The position numbers were made by a program, and so were the translations under genes. From CAYSNP01 sp964432485 (GTDB taxonomy: Bacteria; Bacillota; Clostridia; Christensenellales; DTU072), in assembly GCA_964432485.1 (NCBI GenBank), contig CAYSNP010000004.1, forward strand, positions 23,396 to 87,395: a stretch of 64,000 nt of DNA. The letters are read 5' to 3'. Shown here piece after piece: positions 1 to 8,827 of the stretch. Position 1 is the stretch's first letter; each line of letters opens with the position of its first letter. A model generated the notes under the pieces. The model was not told the DNA's origin. It searched no databases and saw only the letters and a program-made list of their open reading frames with translations.

Positions 1-666
1 AGCGAGTTGCGGGGCAATAACAGTAATTAATGATATAGGCAAAAAGACAGGGTCATTGCCAAGTGAATCAGATAGCACTATCATACCATATTCATTAAGG
101 TAAACGGGCGCCGTAGTACGTAAATTGGTGCCAAAGCTAAAGTATGCATCGGTACCGCTAGGGATAGTATTGACATATTCGTATATAGCTGTAACTATAT
201 TTGTATCGCATCCAGGCGGGAAATCCGGCTTAGGCAAATAGGTGATTGTCGGATTGTATATTGTGCTGTCAGAAAATTGCAATGCGGATATAGCAGAAAG
301 CGGAACTGCAATAGGTTCAGTGCCATTTAAGATAAGCAGTCCGCCATAGGTTCCTTCAGAGGACTTGTAGAGCTGCGTTGGTATCCCTGATGCGCTTGAA
401 GGGACTAGTCCAGCTAAATAAACTATTAAATCCTGTCCAGGATATAAATCTATCAGTTGTTCAATTACATTTGCAAGTTGTGCATAAACAAAACATTGCG
501 CTGAATTATTCATGCTGCCCGGAGGGCCGGTTACACCTTTTGGCCCTGGCGAGCCCGCTGCCCCTCTTGGTCCTCTTGGCCCTGGCAGGCCTGGCGGGTA
601 ATAAAAATTAGGCAAACAGTACGAACATCTTCTACAAGAGTAAGGATTAAAGTAATTGCAAGCCAT
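1..666 (-). CDS. Collagen-like surface/exosporium protein, partial (3' end off the window)
   Basis: The reading frame is open from an ATG at 666 to the window edge (222 codons, no stop), so the C-terminus is missing. The N-terminus is rich in Cys, Tyr and Asn (five Cys in the first 17 residues). It is followed by about eight Gly-X-Y triplets (GLPGPRGPRGAAGSPGPKG and on), the signature of bacterial collagen-like proteins such as BclA-type exosporium filaments. The rest is a non-repetitive beta-rich stretch (NPTITYLPKPDFPPG). The ribosome site AAGGAGAAA lies 8 nt upstream. There is no classical signal peptide or anchor in the visible part, as in spore-surface proteins. Function beyond a surface structural role is inference; spore association is not shown. 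Confidence 0.75.
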   Translation of the reverse strand, partial: MACNYFNPYSCRRCSYCLPNFYYPPGLPGPRGPRGAAGSPGPKGVTGPPGSMNNSAQCFVYAQLANVIEQLIDLYPGQDLIVYLAGLVPSSASGIPTQLYKSSEGTYGGLLILNGTEPIAVPLSAISALQFSDSTIYNPTITYLPKPDFPPGCDTNIVTAIYEYVNTIPSGTDAYFSFGTNLRTTAPVYLNEYGMIVLSDSLGNDPVFLPISLITVIAPQLA

Positions 667-720
667 TTTGTATTTCTCCTTTTGTTTTATGTACCCCAAA
701 AGCAAAATAGCTTGATAATA

Positions 721-748
721 TATTATATGAAATCAAAATTAAATATGT
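721..748 (-). promoter_or_regulatory. Possible sporulation (sigma-K-like) promoter of the collagen-like gene
   Basis: On the minus strand an AC dinucleotide (748-747) is followed after 17 nt by CATATAATA (729-721). This fits the known sigma-K pattern AC-N16/17-CATANNNTA. No good sigma-A pair with 17-nt spacing was found here. The motif is short and AT-rich, so chance is a real alternative. Confidence 0.25.
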
Positions 749-768
749 TTTTATAAAGGTGTGTTTAT

Positions 769-823
769 AAAGTGAAGCAACGCTTACGCCTGCCCTGGAT
801 TGCTTCGTGCCTCGCAAAGACGT
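769..823 (+). repeat. 55-bp dispersed repeat, left copy beside the assembly gap
   Basis: This 55-bp stretch is identical to 924-978 on the other side of the N run. Its core (CCTGGATTGCTTCGT ... CTCGCAAAGACG) recurs at 55.66-55.91 kb, so it belongs to a dispersed non-coding repeat family. Confidence 0.85.
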
Positions 824-923
824 NNNNNNNNNNNNNNNNNNNNNNNNNNNNNNNNNNNNNNNNNNNNNNNNNNNNNNNNNNNNNNNNNNNNNNNNNNNNN
901 NNNNNNNNNNNNNNNNNNNNNNN
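824..923. other. Assembly gap of 100 N
   Basis: Exactly 100 unknown bases lie between two identical 55-bp repeats. A fixed-length N run usually means unknown true distance. The flanking identity suggests the assembler broke at this repeat. Confidence 0.97.
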
Positions 924-978
924 AAAGTGAAGCAACGCTTACGCCTGCCCTGGATTGCTTCGTGCCTCGCAAAGACGT
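924..978 (+). repeat. 55-bp dispersed repeat, right copy beside the assembly gap
   Basis: Exact copy of 769-823. It may be a true second copy or the same copy represented twice across the scaffold join. Confidence 0.85.
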
Positions 979-1082
979 CTTGCAGAGGGTTGTTTAACAG
1001 TTTTTATTTAAGCAAAATAAACCTTGCCTTTTAGAGCAAAGCTATCTTACAAAGGTTTTTCAGCTTTTACAAAGAACTTTTT

Positions 1083-1802
1083 CTATTTGCTGTTTAGGCT
1101 TAGGTCGATTAATTTGCCTATTTGCTTGGCTTGGGCAATATGGCGAGGGGTAATTATGGTGTCTTTTTTAACAAGAAGCTCTTGATTAATACCTATTATA
1201 TCCCGCAAAACCCTTCTTCCTAAAAGAAAATTGTAGTTAGATATCACCTTTTCTTTAGGAGCAAAAGAGGCTTGATGCACGGCAGGCTGCGCTAGTGTGT
1301 CAGGCTGCGAGGGTGATAGCGCAAGAGGCTCTTCTGCCCTTGGAAGCACCATAGTTTGCGGCGCAGGCAGTCTTTTTTGCAATTGTTTTCTTTGCGTGTT
1401 AACAATAATGATTCTGCTTTGCAAGCCTACAATTTTTTGCATCCTTACAGCGTATTCCTTGCTAATAAGGCAGGCGTTTGGGCTAGTGGGCGTAAGTTTT
1501 ATATCGGTAAGTGCGCCTATATGAAACGCTTTTACATCATAGATTTCTGCGCCTATATCCACAAATACATATTGCTGCTCCCCTTCTATAGGTGCTACCA
1601 TATCATCTTTTAGTATTGTGATAATATCGTTATGGCAAAAGACATCTTTGATTTTTAACACCTTTTCTGTATCCTCTTTTTCAATCCCAAGGTAGAATGG
1701 TGCTTTAGTGGCTTTTTCTATGTATACGCCTTTAACCACTCCTAACTCGTTAGCAGTGGAGATACTTACAACCATTTTGTTTTTTATATTGCTGTATAAC
1801 AT
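1083..1802 (-). CDS. PRC-barrel-like domain protein of unknown role
   Basis: A 239-residue protein with no signal peptide or membrane segment. The N-terminal ~90 residues (VVKGVYIEKATKAPFYLGI, then VFVDIGAEIYDVKAFHIGAL) resemble two PRC-barrel-like beta units. A low-complexity Pro/Ala/Gln linker spans about 140-180. The C-terminus (NYNFLLGRRVLRDI...ITPRHIAQAKQIGKLIDL) matches the tail seen in clostridial PRC-barrel proteins, where a 'G-R-x-v-x-x-D-I ... I-t-x-x-h-i-x-x-A-k' pattern is typical. The ribosome site GGAGGTG is 5 nt before the ATG. It is transcribed alone, divergent from the acyl-CoA ligase. Such proteins often act as assembly or RNA-processing adaptors, but no specific function can be assigned here. 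Confidence 0.6.
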   Translation of the reverse strand: MLYSNIKNKMVVSISTANELGVVKGVYIEKATKAPFYLGIEKEDTEKVLKIKDVFCHNDIITILKDDMVAPIEGEQQYVFVDIGAEIYDVKAFHIGALTDIKLTPTSPNACLISKEYAVRMQKIVGLQSRIIIVNTQRKQLQKRLPAPQTMVLPRAEEPLALSPSQPDTLAQPAVHQASFAPKEKVISNYNFLLGRRVLRDIIGINQELLVKKDTIITPRHIAQAKQIGKLIDLSLNSK

Positions 1803-1868
1803 TTATTCACCTCCATACGATAATATATTGAAAAAGGTTATTAATTATAACAACGCTACAAATTATTG

Positions 1869-1897
1869 TTGTGTTAGCCCAATGTATTTGATATAAT
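1869..1897 (+). promoter_or_regulatory. Sigma-A-type promoter of the acyl-CoA ligase gene
   Basis: TTGTGT (1869-1874), 17-nt spacer, TATAAT (1892-1897). Predicted start near 1904 gives a leader of about 63 nt. Confidence 0.6.
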
Positions 1898-1966
1898 AAC
1901 GCAAGGGGCGGCAACTTTTGCCCTGATTTACTCAAAATAAAGCTAGCCAAAGCGCAAAGGTAGAAT

Positions 1967-3595
1967 ATGTATTTTAGCGATAAAGAAATGACTATGTATC
2001 AATACCTAAAAGATTCCTTTACTGATACTTCTCTTGAACGGATTATTTTTTTTAACAGATCGATAGATATTGCAGAAATGTTAGCTGCTATCAATGGCGT
2101 ATGCAATTACTTGCTTAGCGAAAAGGTGCAACCCGGGGGTAGCATAGGGGTATGCCTGCCCAATATACCGCAAGCTATATTTTCTTTTTACGGGGTAAAT
2201 AAGGCAGGTTGCGTTGCCAATGTAATCCACCCTTTGATAAGCACCAATGCGCTTGTAAAAATCCTTGAAGAAACCGGGACAAAGATATTGTTCCTTATGG
2301 ATAGATTCTATGTTCAGCATAGAGAAGCGTTGGACAAACTGGAATGCAAGGTTATAGTATGCAGGGCAAGCGAGTACTTAAAAGGTGTATATAAGTTAGT
2401 TTATCAAAAGCTAGAGCCTAAGGGACAGGCTAACGATATTTTGTTTAAGGATATTTTATTAGATACTGCGGACAGACCCGCTCGGCCGGGTTCTGCTGAT
2501 GGTAAAGCAATTTATTTGCATAGCGGCGGCACTACAGGCGAGCCTAAAACCGTTGTTTTATCAGATTATGCAGTAAATTATTTAGCGGACACCACTATAC
2601 AAATGACTACTAACAACGGACATAGATATTTGCCTTCAGAAAGTATGTTGGTAGTCCTGCCGCTATTTCACGGTTTTGGCTTAACTATCTGTATACATGC
2701 CGCTCTAACGCTGGGCAAGCTGGTGCTTATGCCATCTTTTTCTTCGCATAAAGCGTGCTCGTTGCTGCGTAAGCATAAAATCAACTACCTGGCAGGCGTG
2801 CCTAATATGTTTGCAAAAATGATGAAGGAAAAGAACTTTGCGGGCAAACATTTGCAGCATATAAAACAGGTTTATTGCGGAGGAGATAAGTTAGCGCCTG
2901 AGATAAAAGAGAAATTTGATAGCTTGCTGGCACAATATGGCAGTAGTGCGGAAATGATAGAAGGGTATGGGTTAACAGAAGTTACCACCGTTTGCACTAT
3001 GAATTTGATTGGCAAGACCCGCCCCAATTCCCAAGGTGTGCCGGTAACGGGCGCCAGGATTAAAATATTAGGGCAGGAGGGGCAAGAGTTACCCATAGGC
3101 AAAGACGGCGAAATCTTTGTAGACAGCCCTGCTGTTATGATGGGCTACTTAAATGACCCTAAAACTACCGCAGAAGTTATGCAACAAGACAAGGATGGTG
3201 CTGTATGGATTGCAACGGGGGATATAGGCAAGCTGGACCAAGACGGGTATCTTTACTTTATAGACAGAAAAAAGCGGCTAATTAAGATTGGCGGATTTAA
3301 TGTATTCCCGGCAGAAATTGAAAGGGTCATTAGTAAAATGCCGGAAATAGTACATTCTTGCGCTGTAGAAGGGGTGTTTGAAGACAAACCCTGCGTTAAA
3401 CTGCTGATAGAAATGAATAAAAAGTTTAAGTTTTCGCATCTAATTGAACAAAAAATTAAGATGCAGATAGAAAAAGAAATCATTAAGTATGCTGTGCCCC
3501 GAATTATTGAGGTTGTGCCATATTTTAAGCTGACCCAAATAGGCAAAGTGGACTTTAAGTATTACGAAAAAGAGAAAATTAGCCAAAAACCATAA
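1967..3595 (+). CDS. AMP-forming acyl-CoA ligase / acyl-activating enzyme
   Basis: A 542-residue member of the ANL adenylate-forming superfamily. It would activate a carboxylic acid as acyl-AMP and pass it to CoA or another thiol. Core motifs are all present: the P-loop HSGGTTGEPK (about 185-194), YGLTE (334-338), the ATP-ribose Asp in WIATGD (D419), the hinge region DRKKRLIKIGG and the C-terminal catalytic Lys in LTQIGKVD (K527). Length is normal for fatty or aryl acyl-CoA synthetases. AAAGG lies 6 nt before the chosen ATG; a second Met at codon 8 is possible. The gene stands alone with its own promoter, so the substrate cannot be read from context. The phosphopantetheinyl transferase 12.5 kb downstream is compatible with a carrier-protein role but is not linked to it. 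Confidence 0.85.
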   Translation: MYFSDKEMTMYQYLKDSFTDTSLERIIFFNRSIDIAEMLAAINGVCNYLLSEKVQPGGSIGVCLPNIPQAIFSFYGVNKAGCVANVIHPLISTNALVKILEETGTKILFLMDRFYVQHREALDKLECKVIVCRASEYLKGVYKLVYQKLEPKGQANDILFKDILLDTADRPARPGSADGKAIYLHSGGTTGEPKTVVLSDYAVNYLADTTIQMTTNNGHRYLPSESMLVVLPLFHGFGLTICIHAALTLGKLVLMPSFSSHKACSLLRKHKINYLAGVPNMFAKMMKEKNFAGKHLQHIKQVYCGGDKLAPEIKEKFDSLLAQYGSSAEMIEGYGLTEVTTVCTMNLIGKTRPNSQGVPVTGARIKILGQEGQELPIGKDGEIFVDSPAVMMGYLNDPKTTAEVMQQDKDGAVWIATGDIGKLDQDGYLYFIDRKKRLIKIGGFNVFPAEIERVISKMPEIVHSCAVEGVFEDKPCVKLLIEMNKKFKFSHLIEQKIKMQIEKEIIKYAVPRIIEVVPYFKLTQIGKVDFKYYEKEKISQKP

Positions 3596-3674
3596 AATAA
3601 GGTATTTACCTTAAATGTTTTTACTTATTTTTAACCAATCGGAAAAGATTTACTTTTAATTACTCCATTTAGGA

Positions 3675-3703
3675 TTGAAAAAACTTCAGTTAGCCATTAT
3701 AAT
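3675..3703 (+). promoter_or_regulatory. Promoter placing ispE transcription start on its ATG (leaderless)
   Basis: TTGAAA (3675-3680), 17-nt spacer, TATAAT (3698-3703). The expected start, seven bases after the -10 box, is 3710, the A of the ATG. No ribosome site lies before the ATG. Confidence 0.6.
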
Positions 3704-3709
3704 AGAGTT

Positions 3710-4624
3710 ATGGCAAATATTCCCAATGCTTTTACAGCCTTTGCTAAGGTTAACTTTTCTTTGGATATTACCGGCAAAAGGGATGACGGGTATCATAATC
3801 TTGATACCGTAGCTTGCTTGATTGATTTATACAACCTTGTAAAAGTAAGCAAGTCAAGTTTGCCTAGCTCCGGCTATAGTTTAACTTTTTCGCAAAGCAT
3901 TAAGCGTATTTATGGCAAAGAGCTTGCGGAAATTGACTTCAAAAAAGCGGCATTAAAGCTGGCTGAGGAGATAAGAAGCAGTTACAAGACCCCTGCGGTA
4001 AATATCGAAGTAGAGGTAAATATCCCTTTTGGGGTAGGGCTGGGCGGCTCAAGTGCAGATGCAGGAGCGGTAGCATATTTAATGGGCAGGCTATTTAATA
4101 TAGCAGAAATAGATGAGCAAATATTGCGCTCTGCAGGTGCAGATGTCCCCTTTTTTTATCATAGCTATTGCTGTAGCGGTGCAAAAAGGGTGCAAGAGAT
4201 AGGCAGCGTTAAAGATAGCTTGCCTTACAAGCAACTGTACATTGCGCTAGCTTGGACAAAGGCGAAAGCCAATACTGCAGATATATTTGCAGGCTTTGAG
4301 GAAAGTAAAAAGGTTGCCCATATCAATATAGATAGGGTTGCCGACTACTTTACGGGTAAGACAAGGTTGGAGCATTTGCAACTGAGCAATGCTTTAGAGG
4401 ATAGCGCATTGCGCCATTCTCCCAATATAGCCCGCTCTAAACAATGTCTTTTGGATGCAGGGTTTTCTAAGGTAGTGATGACAGGCGCCGGCTCAGGCTT
4501 TATAGGTATAGAAGAAGATAAGGCTGCCTTTGCGCAAAAATATAACATATTGCAGAATATTGCTGTAAGTGATATACAGTTAGGGGCGTATAAAACAATT
4601 AACAACAGAGGTGAAAATGGCTAA
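3710..4624 (+). CDS. ispE: 4-diphosphocytidyl-2-C-methyl-D-erythritol kinase
   Basis: A 304-residue cytoplasmic GHMP kinase of the MEP isoprenoid pathway. It phosphorylates the 2-hydroxyl of CDP-methylerythritol with ATP. The N-terminus carries the substrate motif AKVNFSLDITGKRDDGYHN (K13 to H29), the ATP-binding glycine loop GVGLGGSSADAG is at 108-119, the catalytic Asp lies in GADVPFF (D145), and the third GHMP motif is GAGSGF near 261. The stretch after D145 (HSYCCSGAKRVQEIG) is more Cys-rich than usual but keeps the pattern. The start is fixed by the family N-terminus. The gene overlaps the next gene (glgB) by 8 nt, so an isoprenoid gene leads the glycogen operon. Other MEP genes are not in the window. 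Confidence 0.93.
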   Translation: MANIPNAFTAFAKVNFSLDITGKRDDGYHNLDTVACLIDLYNLVKVSKSSLPSSGYSLTFSQSIKRIYGKELAEIDFKKAALKLAEEIRSSYKTPAVNIEVEVNIPFGVGLGGSSADAGAVAYLMGRLFNIAEIDEQILRSAGADVPFFYHSYCCSGAKRVQEIGSVKDSLPYKQLYIALAWTKAKANTADIFAGFEESKKVAHINIDRVADYFTGKTRLEHLQLSNALEDSALRHSPNIARSKQCLLDAGFSKVVMTGAGSGFIGIEEDKAAFAQKYNILQNIAVSDIQLGAYKTINNRGENG

Positions 4625-6509
4625 AAGAGCATGTGACTTTCCTATTTATCTCTTTAACGAAGGCACTAATTACGAAAGCTATAGGCTAATGCGTGCAAGT
4701 TATGTAGTAAAGAGCAAGCATAAGGCTTGGCGGTTTCGCACTTGGGCGCCTTGTGCGGAGAGCATAAGCATTGTAGGCGACTTTAATAAGTGGTCTATAG
4801 GTGAGCATCCAATGAAGCCAATAGGCGGCGGAATATGGGAGGGCTACATTAAGGGCTTAAAAAAGTTCGACAATTATAAGTTTGCTATAACTGATAAATT
4901 TAACAGGACATTTCTAAAAGCAGACCCCTTTGCCTTGCATGCGGAAACTCCGCCCAGCACAGCCAGCAAAATCTATGATATTTCAGGTTTTAAGTGGAGC
5001 GATGCCAAGTTTTTGCAGGAGCGCAAAGACAGGCAGCATTTTTCTTTGCCAATGAATATTTACGAGGTTCACGCAGGCAGCTTTAAGCGTAACAACGGGC
5101 AAAAGATTAGTTATATAGAACTTGCGGACACCCTTATACCTTATGTAAAAGATATGGGCTATACTCATATTGAGCTTATGCCCTTGACCGAATATCCTTT
5201 TGGGGGCAGTTGGGGCTATCAAGCTACAGGGCTTTATGCCCCTACCTCCCGTTACGGAACTCCGCATGATTTTATGTATTTTGTCAATAAATGCCATGAG
5301 AACGGTATTTATGTAATACTTGACTTTGTGATTTCTCACTACCCTAAAGATGCTTTTGGGCTGTATGAGTATGACGGAACTAAGCTATATGAATACGCTG
5401 ACCCAAATAAAATGGAGCATAAAACCTGGGGCACTCGTGTATATGACTATTCTAAGCCTCAGGTGCAAAGTTTTCTTATTTCTGCGGTAAACTTTTGGCT
5501 AGAATACTATCATATTGACGGGATTCGCCTAGATGCGGTAGCAAGTATGCTATATCTCAACTATGACAGAAAAGAGGGCGAATGGCAGCCCAATCAAGAA
5601 GGCGGAATAATTAATTTGGAGGCAAAAGCATTTTTGCAAAAGCTAAATAAAGCGGTGCTTACTAAAAATCCCGGAGTTATTATGATAGCAGAAGAAAGTA
5701 CAGCTTTTCCTATGATAACTATGCCTCAGGATATAGGAGGGCTGGGATTCCACTATAAATGGAATATGGGCTGGATGAACGATACCTTAGATTATATTAA
5801 AGTAGACCCTTTCTTTAGAAAAGACCACCATAATAAGCTGACTTTTTCCTTAACTTACGCCTTTAGCGAGAATTATATACTGCCTTTTTCGCATGATGAA
5901 GTGGTGCATGGCAAAGCCAGTATGGTTAGCAAGATACCTGGGGAGTATGCCAAAAAGTTTGAAGGCCTTAAAGCTCTTTGCGTATACCAAATGACGCACC
6001 CCGGCAAAAAACTCAATTTTATGGGTAATGAAATTGCACAATTTATAGAATGGGACTATCGCAAGGAGTTGGATTGGATGTTGCTTGATTATAAAACTCA
6101 TTTAGATTTTCATAATTTTATAAAGAGGTTAAACCATTTTTATAAAGTTGATGCGCCCTTATATGAGCAAGATTGCCGTGCCGAAGGTTTTAAGTGGATA
6201 GTAGTAGATGATAAAGCACAAAATGTAATTGCTTATTCTCGATACGACTGTAAAGGTGATGAGACCATAATTGTAATTAATTTTGCGGATGCGGACAGAA
6301 GTAGTTACCGTATAGGAGTAGACCGATTAGGCAAGTATAGTATAGTTCTCGACTCTTTAGGTATCCAAGATGATAGTTCTGGGCAACCAAAGGGCTTGTT
6401 ATCAGCTCAAGAAGTGCCAAGTCATGGCAGAGAGTACAGTATAGAGTTTACTTTACTTGCCAATCAAGCACTTATAATAAAAAATAACGGGGACAAAGGA
6501 GATATATAA
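4617..6509 (+). CDS. glgB: 1,4-alpha-glucan branching enzyme
   Basis: GlgB cuts alpha-1,4 glucan chains and re-attaches them as alpha-1,6 branches during glycogen synthesis. The protein (630 residues) has an N-terminal CBM48-like beta domain ([20 protein letters not shown], about 40-60), a GH13 subfamily 9 barrel and a C-terminal beta domain. The four GH13 regions are visible: [12 protein letters not shown] (234-245), GIRLDAV with nucleophile D306, IMIAEEST with acid/base E359, and FSHDEVVHG with D427. It is at the short end of the family because the N1 domain is missing. ATG 4617 is chosen over the in-frame GTG 4611 because AGAGGTG (4607-4613) is its ribosome site. It overlaps the end of ispE by 8 nt and is followed one base later by glgC. 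Confidence 0.95.
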   Translation: MAKRACDFPIYLFNEGTNYESYRLMRASYVVKSKHKAWRFRTWAPCAESISIVGDFNKWSIGEHPMKPIGGGIWEGYIKGLKKFDNYKFAITDKFNRTFLKADPFALHAETPPSTASKIYDISGFKWSDAKFLQERKDRQHFSLPMNIYEVHAGSFKRNNGQKISYIELADTLIPYVKDMGYTHIELMPLTEYPFGGSWGYQATGLYAPTSRYGTPHDFMYFVNKCHENGIYVILDFVISHYPKDAFGLYEYDGTKLYEYADPNKMEHKTWGTRVYDYSKPQVQSFLISAVNFWLEYYHIDGIRLDAVASMLYLNYDRKEGEWQPNQEGGIINLEAKAFLQKLNKAVLTKNPGVIMIAEESTAFPMITMPQDIGGLGFHYKWNMGWMNDTLDYIKVDPFFRKDHHNKLTFSLTYAFSENYILPFSHDEVVHGKASMVSKIPGEYAKKFEGLKALCVYQMTHPGKKLNFMGNEIAQFIEWDYRKELDWMLLDYKTHLDFHNFIKRLNHFYKVDAPLYEQDCRAEGFKWIVVDDKAQNVIAYSRYDCKGDETIIVINFADADRSSYRIGVDRLGKYSIVLDSLGIQDDSSGQPKGLLSAQEVPSHGREYSIEFTLLANQALIIKNNGDKGDI

Positions 6510-6510
6510 T

Positions 6511-7716
6511 ATGGGTATAAAGAGGAAAGAAATGATAGCCATGCTTCTTGCGGGCGGGCAAGGCACCAGGTTAGGCACACTTACCGAAAATGTAGCCAAG
6601 CCTGCTGTGCCATTTGGCGGTAAGTATCGGATAATAGATTTTACATTATCCAACTCCATCAATTCGGGCATTGATACAATAGGGGTGCTTACTCAATACA
6701 AACCGTTTGAGCTGAATCAGTATATTGGTAGCGGTCAGCCTTGGGATTTGGATAGGGTTGCCGGCGGCGCTTTTATACTGCCGCCATATCAGCAAGCCAA
6801 AAAGGGCGAATGGTACAAAGGGACAGCCAATGCAATTTTTCAAAACATTGGATTTATCGACCGCTACAATCCACATTATGTGCTGGTACTGTCAGGCGAC
6901 CATATTTATAAAATGGATTACAGCCAAATGTTAAAAGCACATCAAGAAAAGCAAGCGGATTGCACCATTGCGGTAATTAATGTGCCAATAGAGGAAGCCA
7001 GCCGATTTGGCATAATGAATACGCATTCGGATGGCGAAATTTACGAGTTTGAGGAAAAGCCGAAAGAGCCTAAAAGCACAAAAGCATCTATGGGCATCTA
7101 CATATTTACTTGGGAAAAGCTGCGGACTTATCTATATCTAGATGAGCAAAATCCTAAGAGCGACAATGATTTTGGCAAAAATGTTATACCTATGATGCTT
7201 GCGGATTCTCAAAGGATGTTTGCTTATGAGTTTGATGGGTATTGGAAAGATGTAGGCACAATAAGCTCACTTTGGGAAGCGAATATGGATATCTTAAAAA
7301 CAGAGGGCGGCTTGGATTTAGAGGACAGAAAGTTCAAGATTTATGCACGCAATACTGCAGAGCCGCCTCACTATTTGGGCGAGGGCTCTAAGGTTAACAA
7401 TTCTATAATAAGCGAAGGCTGCAATATAGACGGTGAGGTTATCAATTCGATTGTATTCCGTGGTGCAGATATAGAAAAGGGGGCGGTGGTAAAGGACAGT
7501 ATTGTTATGCCTGACGCTATTGTTAAAAGGGGTGCTGTGGTAGCACATTCCATAGTGGCTTGGGAGGCAATTGTAGGCGAAGGCGCACATATAGGAGAGT
7601 ATCAAACCGCACCCATTGCAGGCGAATGGCGTATAGCTGTAGTCAGTCCGCAATGTAGCGTGCCGCCCGGAGCCAAAGTGGCAAGCGGCGAAATGTGCAG
7701 AGGAGGTGCAAAATGA
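6511..7716 (+). CDS. glgC: Glucose-1-phosphate adenylyltransferase, catalytic subunit
   Basis: GlgC makes ADP-glucose from glucose-1-phosphate and ATP, the committed step of bacterial glycogen synthesis. The 401-residue protein starts with the nucleotide loop [12 protein letters not shown], followed by [15 protein letters not shown] and WYKGTANAI, then the metal/nucleotide Asp in [13 protein letters not shown]-terminal left-handed beta-helix follows (hexapeptides such as [12 protein letters not shown]). AAAGGAG precedes the ATG. Its stop overlaps the glgD start (ATGA), which suggests coupled translation. Firmicutes commonly pair GlgC with the non-catalytic partner GlgD, as here. Confidence 0.96.
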   Translation: MGIKRKEMIAMLLAGGQGTRLGTLTENVAKPAVPFGGKYRIIDFTLSNSINSGIDTIGVLTQYKPFELNQYIGSGQPWDLDRVAGGAFILPPYQQAKKGEWYKGTANAIFQNIGFIDRYNPHYVLVLSGDHIYKMDYSQMLKAHQEKQADCTIAVINVPIEEASRFGIMNTHSDGEIYEFEEKPKEPKSTKASMGIYIFTWEKLRTYLYLDEQNPKSDNDFGKNVIPMMLADSQRMFAYEFDGYWKDVGTISSLWEANMDILKTEGGLDLEDRKFKIYARNTAEPPHYLGEGSKVNNSIISEGCNIDGEVINSIVFRGADIEKGAVVKDSIVMPDAIVKRGAVVAHSIVAWEAIVGEGAHIGEYQTAPIAGEWRIAVVSPQCSVPPGAKVASGEMCRGGAK

Positions 7717-8825
7717 TTAATGTAATGAGCGTATTATTTGCAGCCGGTAACGATTCTAAATTAAATGAGTTAACAATCCATAGAACAACCGCATCTATGC
7801 CTTTTGGCGGCAGGTATCGGCTTATTGACTTTACCCTAAGCAATCTTGTAAACAGCGGTATAACTACAATAGGCATTATTACCCGCAGCCATTACAGCTC
7901 GCTTATGGACCATATCAGAATGGGGCGTGATTGGGACTTAAACCGTAAAAACAGCGGGATAGCAGTATTTCCTCCTTATGCGTACAATATCAATCACGAT
8001 GTTTTCAAAAGTAAGATAGAAGCAATACATACCATACTTGACTATATAGAAAAAGCCAAAGAGGATTATGTAATAATCAGCAATTGCAATATAGCGGGCA
8101 ATATGGACTTTGATGCCATATACAATGAGCATATAGAGCAAGGCGCAGATATTACAATCCTGTGCAAGCGTTTGCCTTCTACTACCGGCAGGCGTATTAT
8201 TATAGAAAAAGATGCTGGCAATAATGTAACGGATATGTATGTTTCTGAAAGCGCAGGAGAGGAAGAGCATCTTATTGGGCTGGATATTTACCTAATGAAA
8301 AAAGACCTTTTAATCAATTTAGTCAGTCATGCCTTTGCGCACGGTTACAATGACCTCGAAAAGGATATTTTATTCAAATTAATTGGCGTAAAGCAGTTGA
8401 AAGCCAAAGAAATAACCGGCTATGTTTCCATAATAGACGATGTCAAGACTTACTATTATGAAAGTATGAAATTGCTGGACAGAAAATTGAGGGATGAGCT
8501 TTTTTCTGAACAAAATAAGATATATACCAAAATAAAAGACAGCACTCCTACCAAGTATCTTTCCAATGCAATAGTTAAAAATAGTCTTATAGCAGACGGA
8601 TGCCAAATTGACGGTGAGGTAGCAGATTCTATCTTATTCCGTAATGTAACAATAGAAAAAGGTGCTAAGGTTAAAAATAGCATAATTATGGAAGGCGGAC
8701 ATATAATGCAAAACTCAACTATTAGCTATGCCATTACAGACAAATCCGTAACCATAAAGGAAAACCGCAGCATTTCAGGTTATCAGTCTTATCCTGTTGT
8801 TTTGGTAAAAAATAAGGTGATTTAG
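7713..8825 (+). CDS. glgD: Glucose-1-phosphate adenylyltransferase regulatory-type subunit
   Basis: GlgD is a GlgC paralogue that forms a hetero-oligomer with GlgC and raises its activity. The 370-residue protein keeps the fold landmarks [15 protein letters not shown] and a C-terminal beta-helix. Its nucleotide loop is degenerate: the GlgC GGQGTR is replaced by AGNDSK, and the SGDHIY motif by SNCNIA. This loss of catalytic residues is usual for the GlgD family. ATG 7713 is chosen because AGGAGGTG (7701-7708) sits 4 nt upstream; the earlier in-frame GTG at 7695 would place the ribosome site inside the gene. The start overlaps the glgC stop by 4 nt, and glgA follows after 2 nt. Confidence 0.94.
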   Translation: MINVMSVLFAAGNDSKLNELTIHRTTASMPFGGRYRLIDFTLSNLVNSGITTIGIITRSHYSSLMDHIRMGRDWDLNRKNSGIAVFPPYAYNINHDVFKSKIEAIHTILDYIEKAKEDYVIISNCNIAGNMDFDAIYNEHIEQGADITILCKRLPSTTGRRIIIEKDAGNNVTDMYVSESAGEEEHLIGLDIYLMKKDLLINLVSHAFAHGYNDLEKDILFKLIGVKQLKAKEITGYVSIIDDVKTYYYESMKLLDRKLRDELFSEQNKIYTKIKDSTPTKYLSNAIVKNSLIADGCQIDGEVADSILFRNVTIEKGAKVKNSIIMEGGHIMQNSTISYAITDKSVTIKENRSISGYQSYPVVLVKNKVI

Positions 8826-8827
8826 CA

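Noticed and set aside
378..611. Open frame of 77 codons on the plus strand
   Set aside because: It lies antisense to the collagen-like gene, whose Gly-X-Y frame and ribosome site are convincing.
784..1034. Short open frames running through the N run
   Set aside because: They consist of unknown bases and repeat sequence and have no biological support.
3599..3612. Terminator after the acyl-CoA ligase
   Set aside because: AAGGTA-TT-TACCTT is a short AT-rich palindrome with a 2-nt centre and no immediate T run; it does not qualify.
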